Part shown: piece after piece, positions 43,069 to 52,602 of the stretch
Numbering within the stretch: position 1 is the stretch's first letter
Layout of the letters: each line of letters opens with the position of its first letter
Source of the DNA: Burkholderia sp. Bp9142
GTDB lineage: Bacteria; Pseudomonadota; Gammaproteobacteria; Burkholderiales; Burkholderiaceae
DNA length: 64,000 bases
Assembly (NCBI RefSeq): GCF_003853415.1
Contig: NZ_QTPP01000010.1
Coordinates: 164,430 to 228,429, forward strand
Direction: 5' to 3'
Position numbers and translations under genes: made by a program
The notes under the pieces: generated by a model
The model's input: the letters and a program-made list of their open reading frames with translations, nothing else
Databases searched by the model: none
Told to the model about the DNA's origin: nothing

Positions 43069-44190
43069 ATGTATCCGAAGATCGATTTTCTCTATCTTTC
43101 CGAGCCCGACATGATCGAGGCCGGCGTCCTCGACGCCGCGCATTGCGTCTCCGTCTGCGAAGAGACGTTCAGCCTGCTCGGCAAAGGCGACTACCTGATG
43201 GGCGGCGCCAATCATAACAACCACGGCATGAACATCGTGTTCCCGAAAGAGACGAAGTTCCCCAACATGCCGGTGGCGGGTCCGGACCGCCGCTTTGCCG
43301 CAATGCCCGGTTATCTCGGCGGACGTTTCGATGTGTGCGGAAACAAGTGGTACGGCTCGAATCACGCGAATGCACAGAAGGACCTACCGCGTTCGATCCT
43401 CACCATGATGATCAACGACAAGGACACGGGCGCGCCGCTCGCCCTCATGTCCGCGAACCTGCTGAGCGCGGCGCGTACGGGTGCTGTTCCAGGTGTCGCC
43501 GCCAAGTATCTGGTCAACCAGGATGCGAAGACGGCATCGGTGATCGGCTGTGGTCCGATCAACAAGGCGTGCTTCACCGCGATCATGAGCCAGCTCGGCG
43601 CGATCGAGCAGGTCGTGTGCTTCGATGTATTCATCGACAAGGCGAACGAATTCGCGCGTTGGGTGGAGGAGAAATATGGCATTGCCGCGATCGGTGTCGA
43701 CGATGCCGAAACGGGCTTTCGCGGTGCGGACGTGATTACCGTTGCCGCGTCGCGCCTCAAACCGCTTTATTTCAAGGACGAATGGATCAAGGAAGGGGCA
43801 ACGATTCTCGTGTCCGGGCCGTTCAATACCGACGAATCCTTCCTGACCAACTGCAAGATCATCTACGATCACACGCCTTTGCAGGAAGCATACGTCGAGG
43901 ATGCCATTGCTTCGGGCAACAAGGAAGGCTATTACAACGGCGTGATCGGCGGCCCGTTTTATCGGCTGATCGATGCGGGAAAACTGCCGGCACTTGCAGA
44001 TTCGACGGGTCTCGGAGATGTGGTCAACGGAGACAAACCGGGGCGCGAAAACACCAAAGAGCGTGTCATCTTCATTGCCTGCGGCATGGCAGTGTTCGAC
44101 ATCAGCTGGGGCTTCGAGATGGTTGAAAATGCCCGGAAGAAAGGCATTGGTCAATCGTTGAATCTGTGGGAGAAGCCGGCCGGGCTCTGA
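43069..44190 (+). CDS. Ornithine cyclodeaminase / mu-crystallin family protein
   Basis: The 373-residue protein has an OCD family N-terminal domain, the FDVCGNKWYGSNHANAQK active-site region, and a Rossmann-like segment SVIGCGPINKACFTAI (near residues 158-173) where others have G-x-G-x-x-x. Relatives are NAD(P)H-dependent imine reductases (delta1-pyrroline-2-carboxylate reductase, ketimine reductase) or alanine dehydrogenases. Some close homologs are labelled tyramine oxidase subunit B, a name I do not adopt. It is the third gene of the operon, with AAGAAGGA before the ATG and a 58-base gap from the enolase-like gene. It would reduce a cyclic imine from a proline derivative. Confidence 0.87.
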   Translation: MYPKIDFLYLSEPDMIEAGVLDAAHCVSVCEETFSLLGKGDYLMGGANHNNHGMNIVFPKETKFPNMPVAGPDRRFAAMPGYLGGRFDVCGNKWYGSNHANAQKDLPRSILTMMINDKDTGAPLALMSANLLSAARTGAVPGVAAKYLVNQDAKTASVIGCGPINKACFTAIMSQLGAIEQVVCFDVFIDKANEFARWVEEKYGIAAIGVDDAETGFRGADVITVAASRLKPLYFKDEWIKEGATILVSGPFNTDESFLTNCKIIYDHTPLQEAYVEDAIASGNKEGYYNGVIGGPFYRLIDAGKLPALADSTGLGDVVNGDKPGRENTKERVIFIACGMAVFDISWGFEMVENARKKGIGQSLNLWEKPAGL

Positions 44191-44227
44191 TGTTTGAATG
44201 CGCTGGGCCCCGGCTGTGCCTGGGTCA

Positions 44228-44280
44228 AAAAAACGGTCGCCCCATGCCGGAACGATTCGGTCATGGGGCGACCGTTTTTT
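44228..44280. terminator. Perfect bidirectional terminator between convergent operons
   Basis: The arms 44228-44246 and 44262-44280 are exact reverse complements over 19 bases (ending in CGACCGTTTTTT on the right), with a 15-base loop. The T-tract on each strand makes it an intrinsic terminator for the OCD operon (plus) and for the Cys/Cys racemase gene (minus). Confidence 0.9.
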
Positions 44281-44315
44281 CAAAGGGACACCCGATGCAT
44301 CGGGTGTCCTCAGGA

Positions 44316-45341
44316 TCAGACGCCCGCCTTCGAGAACTCGGACAGATCGAAACCCTGCGCGTAAGGTTGCGTGTCGTCGACGTAATGCTCGCCGCGACCG
44401 GTGATATAGGCGCGCCCTTCCACACTCGGATAAACCGCCTCAAGACCGCTCTCCAGCCGCGTCTGCGATTCCACACGACCGATGAAGCGACTGAGGATCA
44501 GACTCTCGTGACGGTATTCCTCGCCCACCGACAGCAGCCCGCGTGCGAACCGCTGAGCGACCCGCGCGGACGTTCCCGTGCCGCACGGCGACCGGTCGAT
44601 AATCAGATCACCTGCAATCACGACCGCGCGTGCATGGGAGTCACTGGCCACGGCGCGCCCCGTCCACATGCAGTGCTTGACGCCACGAATCTGCGGATTG
44701 TCCGGATGCACCACGTCGAGCGCATGGTTTACCCGTTTTTGAACCTCCCGGCCCATCTCGAGCAATTGCTCCGGCGTGAAATGTTCGCAACCGGGGAAAT
44801 TCTCCTGCACCTCGACGATGGGATAGAAGTTGCCGCCGTATGCGATATCGACTTTGAGTTTGCCGAGTCGAGACACTTCGATTTCAACGTCCTTGTGAAG
44901 CAGGAAGCTCGGCACATTCGTGAACCGTACCGATTCGACCTTGTCGCCGTTCATCACGTACCTGGCTGTCACCTGACCGGCGGGAACGTCGACCACCACT
45001 TGACCCGGCGTCTTTGGCTTGATCAGACCGGTTTCGAGCGCAAAGGTGACGGATCCGATCGTCGCATGCCCACACATCGGCAAGCATCCCGAGGTCTCGA
45101 TGTACAGGAGACTGAAATCGGCACTGGCGCTCACGGGCGGATAGAAAATGGTGCCCGACATTTGCCCATGTCCGCGCGGCTCCAGCATCAACGCGCGGCG
45201 GATCCAGTCGTACTTCTCGACGAAAAAAAGACGACGGTGATTCATCGTCGCACCCTGCAACTCCGGGCCGCCGCTCACCACCATGCGCACCGGCATGCCT
45301 TCGGTATGACCTTCAATGCATGAAAAGGTATGCTTTGTCAT
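44316..45341 (-). CDS. Proline racemase superfamily protein, Cys/Cys (4-hydroxyproline 2-epimerase-like)
   Basis: The 341-residue enzyme has both catalytic cysteines of the family: Cys90 in [12 protein letters not shown] and Cys253 in [12 protein letters not shown]. The CGHATIG motif (in place of the CGHNTIG text of proline racemase proper) favours 4-hydroxyproline 2-epimerase or a related epimerase. It would convert an L-hydroxyproline-like amino acid to its D form for an FAD oxidase. It is transcribed alone on the minus strand, enclosed by a terminator on each side, so it has its own promoter. The ATG at 45341 is preferred over longer extensions. Confidence 0.9.
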   Translation of the reverse strand: MTKHTFSCIEGHTEGMPVRMVVSGGPELQGATMNHRRLFFVEKYDWIRRALMLEPRGHGQMSGTIFYPPVSASADFSLLYIETSGCLPMCGHATIGSVTFALETGLIKPKTPGQVVVDVPAGQVTARYVMNGDKVESVRFTNVPSFLLHKDVEIEVSRLGKLKVDIAYGGNFYPIVEVQENFPGCEHFTPEQLLEMGREVQKRVNHALDVVHPDNPQIRGVKHCMWTGRAVASDSHARAVVIAGDLIIDRSPCGTGTSARVAQRFARGLLSVGEEYRHESLILSRFIGRVESQTRLESGLEAVYPSVEGRAYITGRGEHYVDDTQPYAQGFDLSEFSKAGV

Positions 45342-45435
45342 TGACGTTTCCTGGAAAAACCAAACAACGGAACCGTGAATCATCGGCTTGAATATGATCG
45401 ACCTTCTAGTCGCGACCCGCCATGGATCCACTGCT

Positions 45436-45461
45436 AAAAAAAACCCGTGCCGAGACACGGG
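45436..45461 (-). terminator. Intrinsic terminator at the end of the ten-gene operon
   Basis: On the minus strand, the stem CCCGTG (read at 45461-45456) pairs with CACGGG (45449-45444) around a 6-base loop, followed by eight Ts (45443-45436). It lies 36 bases beyond the stop of the aroE-like gene and ends the long hyuA-to-aroE transcript. Confidence 0.85.
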
Positions 45462-45496
45462 CGAATACCCCCTTGGTTTACCTTCTTCGCCCTCTC

Positions 45497-46387
45497 TCAC
45501 GCATGATGTGGCACGAGGTCACGCAATTCGGGCGGAAAGAGCATGTCGCGAGCGATTGAATCGTCGCGTCGCAAGAACTCGGCCGCATGGTTCAACCCGA
45601 AAAACTCGAGAAACAACGGCGATTGCAGGATCAGCATGTCGAAACCGGGAAGCACGGTGTTTCCCTTGGACATGGCCGCCTTCAGGAATGGGGTGGGCTG
45701 GTTCTTCATGAGGATGTCGCACACGACAGCCGAGCTTTCGATCCGCTCCGGCGCCGTGGGCAGCGGATCATCGGCCCTGAGGCCGAGCGGCGTGGCGTTG
45801 ATGACCACCTCGAAGCCGCGAGGATCGTTCGTACTCTGCGCCGAGACCGGAATGCCGTAGCGCTCGCCGACCGAGCGCGCCAGACTTTGCGCTTTCGCCT
45901 CGTCGACATCGTAAATCGCGATGCGAGCCGCGTGGCCCTCCGCGAGCGCCGCGGCGATTGCGCTGGCCGCGCCGCCTGCGCCGATCAACAATACCGCCTT
46001 GCCACGGTACGCCATCGCGTAACGGTCCATCGACTTCGCGAAGCCGGTGCCGTCGAACAAGTCGCCTTCCAGCCCACCATCATCGCCCCGTCTGATCGCA
46101 TTCACGGCGTTGGCGGTCATTGCCCCGTTCGAGAGGCGGTCGACGATACCCGCTGCCGCATTCTTGTGCGGAATCGACAGCACCATGCCGCCTGTCGTCT
46201 TCGACTTGAACAGCGATCGGATCGTGCTTTCCAGGTTGGCCGGCTCGACGTGCAGCGGAACCATCACCGCATCGAGATCGCACAGGGGAAACACCTTGTT
46301 GAAGATTTCCGGGGTTCTGACCTGCTCGATTGGATCCGCCACCATGAAAAGAACATTCGTCTTTCCAGTAATCATGTTCTGCTTCAA
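45497..46387 (-). CDS. Shikimate dehydrogenase (AroE) paralog
   Basis: The 296-residue protein is a complete AroE-family NADP-type dehydrogenase: substrate-domain lysine in VLSIPHKNA (Lys about 74), Asp in GDLFDGTGF (about 109), and nucleotide loop [16 protein letters not shown] (about 132-147). Accessory AroE-like proteins act on quinate, shikimate or aminoshikimate. TTG at 46387 is taken as the start because AGGAG lies 7 bases upstream; the next ATG, at 46375, would be 19 bases from it. It is the last gene of the operon and follows the Ser/Cys racemase gene by 64 bases. Its role beside amino-acid genes is unclear. Confidence 0.88.
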   Translation of the reverse strand: MKQNMITGKTNVLFMVADPIEQVRTPEIFNKVFPLCDLDAVMVPLHVEPANLESTIRSLFKSKTTGGMVLSIPHKNAAAGIVDRLSNGAMTANAVNAIRRGDDGGLEGDLFDGTGFAKSMDRYAMAYRGKAVLLIGAGGAASAIAAALAEGHAARIAIYDVDEAKAQSLARSVGERYGIPVSAQSTNDPRGFEVVINATPLGLRADDPLPTAPERIESSAVVCDILMKNQPTPFLKAAMSKGNTVLPGFDMLILQSPLFLEFFGLNHAAEFLRRDDSIARDMLFPPELRDLVPHHA

Positions 46388-46451
46388 TTTCCACTCCTGA
46401 TCTGCATGCCGTTCCCTGAATACGAGATCTCATGGACCCCGCGCTAAAGGT

Positions 46452-47474
46452 TCAGAATCCTTCGCCCCACGTATCGCTCAACATGAATCCTGCGCTCAGC
46501 GGATCGTCGGGATCCACACCAATCTGTTCGATGCTGTAGATCCACGCGCGCCCCTGAATACGCGGTAGTACCGCAGGCCGCCCGCCCATCTCGGTTCGCC
46601 CTAGCATCTCGACCTTGAACTCGCTTCCGATGGTCGATATCGACTTCAATTGCGAGCCGACGTCGACCTTGCCGCGCGCCGCGAGTGTCGCGAGGTTGGC
46701 CGAGCTTCCCGTTCCGCACGGCGACCGGTCCACGCGTCCAGGCGGCAAGGTCGTGCACGTCTGATATTCCGTGTCCGACACACGGTTGCGGAACATCACG
46801 TAGGCCAGCTGGTTGATCTGCGGATACAGAGGATGCTGAAGCTTCACTTGCTCATTGATGACCGCGCGGAGCTTGACCCCGAGATCGGCGAGCTGACGAG
46901 CGTTCTGCGGTGCGATCGTGAGGCCGACCTGTTCGACGTCGACGAGCGCGTAATAGACGCCGCCAAAGGCCACGTCGACGGATATCGTGCCGAACGCTTC
47001 CGTCTCGACGGCGAGGTCGAGGTGTTCGACGAACGCGGGAACCATGTCCAGAGACACGCCGATGCATCGCCCGTCCTTGCACGCCGCGCGAGCAGTGACG
47101 AGTCCCGCCGGCGTATCCAGCACAACCGTCGTTTCCGGTTCCTGCATCTCCACCATGCCCAGTTCAAGCAACGCCGTGACCACGCAAATGGAATTGCTGC
47201 CCGACATCGGATGCGCCTTGTCCGACTGAAGCACGATGAAACCTGCATGTGCCTCCGGACGCGTCGGAGCCAGAAGCAGATTCACCGACATCTGCAGACA
47301 TCCGCGAGGTTCGAACACGACAAGCCTCCGAATGCTGTCGTCGACTTCGTTGATGTAGTTCATCTTGTCGAGCATGGTCTTGCCGGGAATGTCGACCACG
47401 CCTCCCGTAATAACCTTGCCGATTTCGCCTTCGCAATGAACGCCAACCAGCTGCAAGCTTTTCTTCCAGCGCAT
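46452..47474 (-). CDS. Proline racemase superfamily protein, Ser/Cys type
   Basis: The 340-residue protein has the family fold but carries Ser91 (HPMSGSNSICVV) in place of the first catalytic cysteine and keeps Cys253 ([12 protein letters not shown]). Members with a changed first or second cysteine act as dehydratases or have mixed epimerase/dehydratase activity towards hydroxyprolines, so trans-3-hydroxyproline dehydratase-like function is a reasonable but unproven call. It lies between a DadA-like gene and the aroE-like gene. The nearest MOCR-linked partner has the Cys/Cys form, so the two probably act on different stereoisomers or steps. Confidence 0.88.
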   Translation of the reverse strand: MRWKKSLQLVGVHCEGEIGKVITGGVVDIPGKTMLDKMNYINEVDDSIRRLVVFEPRGCLQMSVNLLLAPTRPEAHAGFIVLQSDKAHPMSGSNSICVVTALLELGMVEMQEPETTVVLDTPAGLVTARAACKDGRCIGVSLDMVPAFVEHLDLAVETEAFGTISVDVAFGGVYYALVDVEQVGLTIAPQNARQLADLGVKLRAVINEQVKLQHPLYPQINQLAYVMFRNRVSDTEYQTCTTLPPGRVDRSPCGTGSSANLATLAARGKVDVGSQLKSISTIGSEFKVEMLGRTEMGGRPAVLPRIQGRAWIYSIEQIGVDPDDPLSAGFMLSDTWGEGF

Positions 47475-47538
47475 GATTCAGTTTCCCATCCTTGTTGATC
47501 ACCTGTGCATGAGGGCCCTGCCGAGACAAGCCGCTCGC

Positions 47539-48834
47539 TTATCTGAACCGTCGTGCGCTGAAGGGCGCGAGGTCCTGCTTCGGCGTTCGGCCGCACGCGA
47601 GATCCGCAATGAGCCGTCCGGTGGTTGCCCCGAGCGTCAAACCGAGCTGCCCGTGACCGAGCGCCAGCAGAACATTCGGAAGCCGTGCCGAGCGGTCGAT
47701 AATCGGTTTGGTGTCCGGCAGGAACGGCCGATAGCCCACTCCGAATTCGTGTCTTGCTGCGTTCAACTCAGGCAGAACTTTCTTGGCCTTGGCCAGGATG
47801 ATTTCCGCGCGCTTGAAATTCGGCTTCGCGTTACGCCCTGCAAATTCGATCGTTCCGCCAATCTGAAGCCCACGAAGCATCGGCGTGAAGCAGAATCCGC
47901 CGTCCGCGTAGATGACGGAATGCTTGAGCTCGACTTCCGGTTCCGGAACCAGTACCTGATAACCGGCGACGCCCTCCAGGGGCGCGCTCACGCCGAGTTG
48001 GGAGAAAAAGCGCCGGGAACCCGCTCCGGCCGCGACGACGAGATGTTCGGCCTGCACGCTCTCGCCGCTCTCGAGCGTCACGCCGGTGGCGCGACCTGCC
48101 TCCTCGTTGATTCGGACCACGACGCTCTGTACGCGGCGGCCACCGTTGGCCACGAAGTGATCCGTCAGCGCTTGCAGAAATCGTTCCGTGTCACTGACAA
48201 ACCGCCATTGCGGAAGCAGCAGGCCATGTGAGAAGCGCCCCTTCAACGCAGGCTCGAGATCGTCGATCTCCGCGCGGCCGATGATCTGCGTGTCGAACCC
48301 CAACGACTTCCTGAGCTCGATATGCGGACGTTCGTGCTCGATGCCCGCGGCGCTGTCAAACACTTCGAGAATCGGCCGTTGGCCGATCAGCGCATCGTCA
48401 TCGATGGCGTCGAGCAATGTTGCGTAGTCCGCGAAGACGTCGGTCGTGAGGGATGCCATCGCGGTTGCAATCTCGACGATCTTCGAGGGTCGCGCACACG
48501 ACAGGAAACGCACGAACCACGGCACGATTCCCGGCAATGCTCCGGGCCGCAGCGCGAGCGGCCCTGTTTGATCGAGCAGCCATCCCGGCACCTTGAGGAG
48601 AATGCCCGGCTTCGACAAGGGAATGATCTCGCCGACGGAAATCTGGCCGCAACTCCACTTTGCCGTGCTGTCGCCCGGTGGCGCGGGATCGACAAGCGTG
48701 ACCTTGAAGCCGCTTCGCTGAAGATACAGCGCACAGCAGGTGCCGACGATTCCGCCACCGATGACGGCCGCCTGCCGTGGCGATGCAGCAGCTACGTCCG
48801 GGGCCGGGTATTGCTCGCGAGGTACCGAATTCAT
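47539..48834 (-). CDS. DadA-like FAD-dependent D-amino acid dehydrogenase
   Basis: The 431-residue flavoprotein has the N-terminal dinucleotide motif VIGGGIVGTCCALYLQRSG (near residues 25-43), a DAO-type substrate domain, and a C-terminal FAD contact LLALGHGQLGLTLGATTGRLIADL. DadA/LhpE-like enzymes oxidise D-amino acids or D-hydroxyproline to imino acids, passing electrons to the respiratory chain. Its position between importer and racemase genes fits the second step of hydroxyproline-like catabolism. The ATG at 48834 is chosen; 19 more in-frame codons overlap the upstream permease gene. Confidence 0.9.
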   Translation of the reverse strand: MNSVPREQYPAPDVAAASPRQAAVIGGGIVGTCCALYLQRSGFKVTLVDPAPPGDSTAKWSCGQISVGEIIPLSKPGILLKVPGWLLDQTGPLALRPGALPGIVPWFVRFLSCARPSKIVEIATAMASLTTDVFADYATLLDAIDDDALIGQRPILEVFDSAAGIEHERPHIELRKSLGFDTQIIGRAEIDDLEPALKGRFSHGLLLPQWRFVSDTERFLQALTDHFVANGGRRVQSVVVRINEEAGRATGVTLESGESVQAEHLVVAAGAGSRRFFSQLGVSAPLEGVAGYQVLVPEPEVELKHSVIYADGGFCFTPMLRGLQIGGTIEFAGRNAKPNFKRAEIILAKAKKVLPELNAARHEFGVGYRPFLPDTKPIIDRSARLPNVLLALGHGQLGLTLGATTGRLIADLACGRTPKQDLAPFSARRFR

Positions 48835-48880
48835 CTTTGATGTCGTCCGTGGCTCAGGTAGAACGCATTGTTCCGTGTAC

Positions 48881-49546
48881 TCAATACGCAAAACGCCGCA
48901 GGAATCTCGATTCCACTACGCCGACCAACCGCGTCAAGGGGAAAGCGACGGCGAAGTAGATGATTCCAACGGTGGTCAAGAATTCGAGGGGCCGCGCCGT
49001 GGCGTTCGAAGCGCTCTGGCCGACATACATCAGATCGGCCACGCCCACGGACGATACGAGTGCGCTCTCCTTGAACAGGCTGATGATGTTCGACAGCAGC
49101 GGCGGCACTGCGCGCAGCAAAGCCTGCGGAAAAATGACATGTACAACCTTCACCTGAGGCGTCAGCCCGAGCGCGATGCATGCGTCATGTTGCTCCGACG
49201 AGATCGATTTGAGTGCGCCGCGAAACGTCTCGCTGGTGATCGCCGTCATGTAGAACGTCAACGAGATGATGACTGAAAGGTACGGCGGAACCGGCAAATG
49301 AAACACGACCGGGAAGCAGAAGAAGACCCAGAATAGCTGGATCAGCAGCGGCGTACCCCGGAAGAACTCCACATACAAGGCCGTCAGTGCCTTGACCCAT
49401 CGGGAGGGCGACATCCTCAACAGACTCAGCGCGAAGCCGAGCAGGCTGCCCAGCACCGCACAACCGCTCGTAAAGGCGATGGTAAGCGCGAGGCCTTTGA
49501 GCAATACCAGCCAGTAGGATGCGACAACAGAGAGATCGATGCTCAT
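48881..49546 (-). CDS. Polar amino-acid ABC transporter permease (HisM/GltK type)
   Basis: The 221-residue protein has about five helices and the polar amino-acid permease signature FFRGTPLLIQLF, with the EAA-loop VKVVHVIFPQALLRAVPPLLSN (recognisable part residues about 148-167). It should form the inner-membrane channel with its partner encoded 10 bases upstream. GAGGAGAAAGG before the ATG at 49546 sets the start, so ten upstream residues in the frame are dropped. Confidence 0.92.
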   Translation of the reverse strand: MSIDLSVVASYWLVLLKGLALTIAFTSGCAVLGSLLGFALSLLRMSPSRWVKALTALYVEFFRGTPLLIQLFWVFFCFPVVFHLPVPPYLSVIISLTFYMTAITSETFRGALKSISSEQHDACIALGLTPQVKVVHVIFPQALLRAVPPLLSNIISLFKESALVSSVGVADLMYVGQSASNATARPLEFLTTVGIIYFAVAFPLTRLVGVVESRFLRRFAY

Positions 49547-49556
49547 TCCTTTCTCC

Positions 49557-50228
49557 TCAACGCTGCACAGCCGCATCTTGCCGGCGCTCGATCACATGGA
49601 CCAAACGCGAGATCGGCAACGAAAGCGCGAAGTAGATGAGCGCCACGACCGAATACGTTTCAAGCGGGCGATATGCTTCCGTCGCGAGACTCTTCGCGAC
49701 ATACATCAGATCCGCCACCGCGACGATCGCAACCAGTGCGCTCTGCTGCAAGGTGCCGATCCCGTTGGTCATCAGCACCGGAAGCGCACTGCGCAAGGCC
49801 TGCGGCAGGACCACGAACAGCGTGCGCTGCCAAGGCCTGAGGCCCAGCGCGACACAGGCATCGAGATGTTCCTTGGGCACGGCCTGGACGCCCGCGCGAT
49901 ATGCCTCCGCATTGAACGCCGTCAGATTCAGCCCGAGCGCGAGAACGCCCATCGCAACCGGGTCAATGAAGACGTCGACCATCATGGGAATGCAGTAGAA
50001 GAACCACACGATCTGCAGCAAAGCAGGCGTGCAGCGAAAGAATTCGATGAAGAGCTGCGCGGGCCAGCGGATGATGTGCCAGCGGCTCATGACCATCAGG
50101 CAGAGGACGAAACCCAGTACGAGCCCCATCACGTTCGCTGCCAGCGCCAGCTCGATCGTGACCTTCAGGCCCTTGAGCAGCGCGTCGAAGCTTCCGTGAA
50201 GAAACCCGAAATCGAATTGATAGCGCAT
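49557..50228 (-). CDS. Polar amino-acid ABC transporter permease (HisQ/GltJ type)
   Basis: The 223-residue protein is the partner permease: FIEFFRCTPALLQIVWFFY is its conserved helix segment and RTLFVVLPQALRSALPVLMTN contains the ATPase-contact loop (recognisable part residues about 140-155). It is 10 bases from the ATPase gene upstream and 10 from the second permease downstream, so the three genes are co-translated. Confidence 0.92.
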   Translation of the reverse strand: MRYQFDFGFLHGSFDALLKGLKVTIELALAANVMGLVLGFVLCLMVMSRWHIIRWPAQLFIEFFRCTPALLQIVWFFYCIPMMVDVFIDPVAMGVLALGLNLTAFNAEAYRAGVQAVPKEHLDACVALGLRPWQRTLFVVLPQALRSALPVLMTNGIGTLQQSALVAIVAVADLMYVAKSLATEAYRPLETYSVVALIYFALSLPISRLVHVIERRQDAAVQR

Positions 50229-50237
50229 GTCGATCTC

Positions 50238-51077
50238 TCAATCCAGATGAAGGACTTTCTCGAGGAATTCGCGCGTGCGCGGTTCCTTCGGGCATTTGAA
50301 AATCTCTGACGGCGCGCCCTGCTCGACCACCTTGCCGCTCGCGCAGAAAACCACTCGCGTTGCGATGTCCCGTGCGAAATGCATGTCATGCGTCACGATG
50401 ATCATCGCCATCTTCTGCTCGGCAAGCTGGAGCATCACGTTCTGTACTTCGATCACCATCTCGGGATCGAGTGCGGAAGTAACTTCGTCGAAGAGCATGA
50501 GCTTGGGCTCCAGCATCAGCGCACGCGCGATCGCGACGCGCTGCTTCTGGCCGCCGGAGAGCTGGCTCGGGTAAGCGTTGAGCTTGCTTTCGAGGCCGAG
50601 ACGCGCGAGGTACAGCCGTGCGCGTTCCGATGCTTCTGCTTTCGACATCCCGCACACCTTGACGGGTGCCAGGATCAGATTCCCCAACACCGACAGATGC
50701 GGAAACAGCGTGTAGTGCTGAAACACCATGCCGATCTGCTTTTGCAGCTTCGGATCGATCCGCTTCGAGCCGCCGACATCGGCACCGCGAATGTACGGCT
50801 TGCCCTGAAACGAAATCTCGCCGCCCTGAACACCTTCGAGCCCCATCAGCACACGGAGAAGCGAGCTTTTTCCGCTACCGCTCGGCCCGATCACGACGAG
50901 CCGGTCATCGGCGCGCATATCGAGGCTCATGCGGTCCATGACGACGAGGTTCTCGCCATAAGACTTGTACACATTCCTCAACTGTACAAAGTCGCCCGAC
51001 GCTGCTGACAGAGACGAGAGGTTCGCCGGACTGGTCGGGTGCACCATCGACGATGCGTGTGTCTGGGATAGAAACAT
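50238..51077 (-). CDS. Polar amino-acid ABC transporter ATPase (GlnQ type)
   Basis: The 279-residue ATPase has Walker A GPSGSGKSS (residues about 69-77), signature LSGGQKQRVAIARAL (about 168-182) and Walker B MLFDEVTSALDPE, which are GlnQ/HisP family landmarks. The N-terminal 30 residues are not conserved, so ATG codons at 51077 or 51047 could both serve. A 138-base gap separates it from the binding-protein gene upstream; the gap holds no ORF I can support. Confidence 0.92.
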   Translation of the reverse strand: MFLSQTHASSMVHPTSPANLSSLSAASGDFVQLRNVYKSYGENLVVMDRMSLDMRADDRLVVIGPSGSGKSSLLRVLMGLEGVQGGEISFQGKPYIRGADVGGSKRIDPKLQKQIGMVFQHYTLFPHLSVLGNLILAPVKVCGMSKAEASERARLYLARLGLESKLNAYPSQLSGGQKQRVAIARALMLEPKLMLFDEVTSALDPEMVIEVQNVMLQLAEQKMAMIIVTHDMHFARDIATRVVFCASGKVVEQGAPSEIFKCPKEPRTREFLEKVLHLD

Positions 51078-51215
51078 GAGGACTTTCTCCAGCAGAGCGC
51101 AACGCTGGCGCTCGCGACTTCATTCAAATGGGCAGAACGTGCCGTTACGCCACGCATCGCCGCGCGAACCGATGACGGAACTGCGGATTCGCAATTCCGT
51201 CAACACGACCGTGGA

Positions 51216-52052
51216 TCACTTCGTATTGGCGATCGTCTCTTTTACAGATGCGTCGACGTATGCATTCACGGTCCCCGCTTGCTTCTGCCTTTCGATAAAC
51301 TGGTTGAGCACCGCAACATCAGCTGCCGGCGTGTCCTTGCGAATGCCGAAGCAAATCCCCTGCGGCGCGAGAAGCGGATTCGGCTTGAATGCCTCGGCCC
51401 AGTCCGGATGAGCACGCGTGAGCAACAGGTTCGTCATGCTGTCGTCGGCCAGCAGATCCGCGCGCTTGGACATCAGCGCCAGGCGCGTTTCATCGAAGCC
51501 CGGCAGGCGCATGATCGTTGCCTGCTTGAGCACGGCAGAGATGGCCTTGTCCTGGGCCGTACCCGACATCACGGTAACAGTCATGCCCGGCTTGTCGATA
51601 TCCGCAATGGACTTGATTGGCTTCGTGACTTTCGGGTTGTTCTTGTTGAATGCAAACGTCACGCTGTAATCCACAACCGGTTCGGTGAACGAGATGGCCT
51701 TCCTGCGCTCGGGCGTGTCGTTCAACGAAAGCGAGACATCCCACTTGTCCGACTGCAGGCCTGCGACGATGTTGTCCCAGGTGGTGTCCACGTATTCGAC
51801 CCTGACTTTCAAAACCTTTTCCGCGAAGTCACGGCAGAGGTTCGGAAACACGCCGCTATACGTGTTCGTTTTCGGGTCCTTCATCGTGTACGGAGGCGAA
51901 GTCGCAATGCCGCACCGAAGCACACCAGCCTTTTTAACGCTCTGCCACGTCGCATCGGCTTGCGCATGCGCGGTAACGGGAGTCGTTGCAAGGGCACCCA
52001 ATGCAGTCGCACAGATCATTACGCGACCGAGTAAGCGGGACATCTGGAACAT
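51216..52052 (-). CDS. Polar amino-acid ABC transporter substrate-binding protein
   Basis: The 278-residue precursor has a signal peptide ending in VTAHAQA and a family 3 solute-binding fold: VLRCGIATSPPYTMKDPKT at the start, VEYVDTTWDNIVAGLQSDKWDVSLS, and the IDKPGMTVTVMSGTAQDKAI hinge area. It should bind a small polar or cyclic amino acid; ligand residues cannot be read out confidently. It lies between the RidA-like gene (65-base gap) and the ATPase gene, completing the importer. Confidence 0.92.
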   Translation of the reverse strand: MFQMSRLLGRVMICATALGALATTPVTAHAQADATWQSVKKAGVLRCGIATSPPYTMKDPKTNTYSGVFPNLCRDFAEKVLKVRVEYVDTTWDNIVAGLQSDKWDVSLSLNDTPERRKAISFTEPVVDYSVTFAFNKNNPKVTKPIKSIADIDKPGMTVTVMSGTAQDKAISAVLKQATIMRLPGFDETRLALMSKRADLLADDSMTNLLLTRAHPDWAEAFKPNPLLAPQGICFGIRKDTPAADVAVLNQFIERQKQAGTVNAYVDASVKETIANTK

Positions 52053-52117
52053 GATCGACCTCTGACTGAGAAGAAAAGAAGATGAAGCGAACGTTCAAAA
52101 CGACGAGTGTTTATGCA

Positions 52118-52588
52118 TCACGTAAGTTCGAAGACCCCCTCAAGCTCGACGGCAACGTTTCGCGGTAGCGAGATGCAACCAACTGCGGCGCGAGTATGTC
52201 GACCAATATCACCCAGCACCGCGACGACGAGATCGGATGCACCGTTGATCACCTTGGGATGCTCGGTGAAATCCTCGGTCGCGTTAACGAACCCTCCCAG
52301 TCGCACGCATCCGGCCAGTCGGCTCAGGTCTCCTTCCAGCGCACGATCGACTTGAGCGAGCAGATTCACCGCGCACAGGCGGGCAGCCGCCTGACCGTCT
52401 TCAATCGTCACGTCACGCCCGAGCTTGCCGACGTATTGGTCCACGCCATCACGCACGGGTACCTGCCCTGATACGTAAAGAAGATTGCCGACTCGCTTGA
52501 CAGGAAGGAAATTCGCACCAGGCTTGGGTGCGGTCTGGGGCAGATCGATACCCAGTGCGCTCAAGCGCTCTTTCAGGCTTTGACTCAT
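52118..52588 (-). CDS. RidA/YjgF-like 2-iminoacid deaminase family protein
   Basis: The 156-residue protein belongs to the longer RidA-like subgroup. Visible blocks are NLLYVSGQVPVRDG, RLCAVNLLAQVDRALEGDL, VRLGGFVNATEDFTEHPKVINGA and the C-terminal HTRAAVGCISLPRNVAVELEGVF; the Arg in HTRAAVG corresponds to the catalytic arginine of RidA. RidA proteins hydrolyse reactive imines from amino-acid oxidases or dehydratases, which suits the DadA- and racemase-family genes nearby. GGGAGAAGCC before the ATG at 52588 sets the start. Confidence 0.87.
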   Translation of the reverse strand: MSQSLKERLSALGIDLPQTAPKPGANFLPVKRVGNLLYVSGQVPVRDGVDQYVGKLGRDVTIEDGQAAARLCAVNLLAQVDRALEGDLSRLAGCVRLGGFVNATEDFTEHPKVINGASDLVVAVLGDIGRHTRAAVGCISLPRNVAVELEGVFELT

Positions 52589-52602
52589 CTGGCTTCTCCC
52601 TG

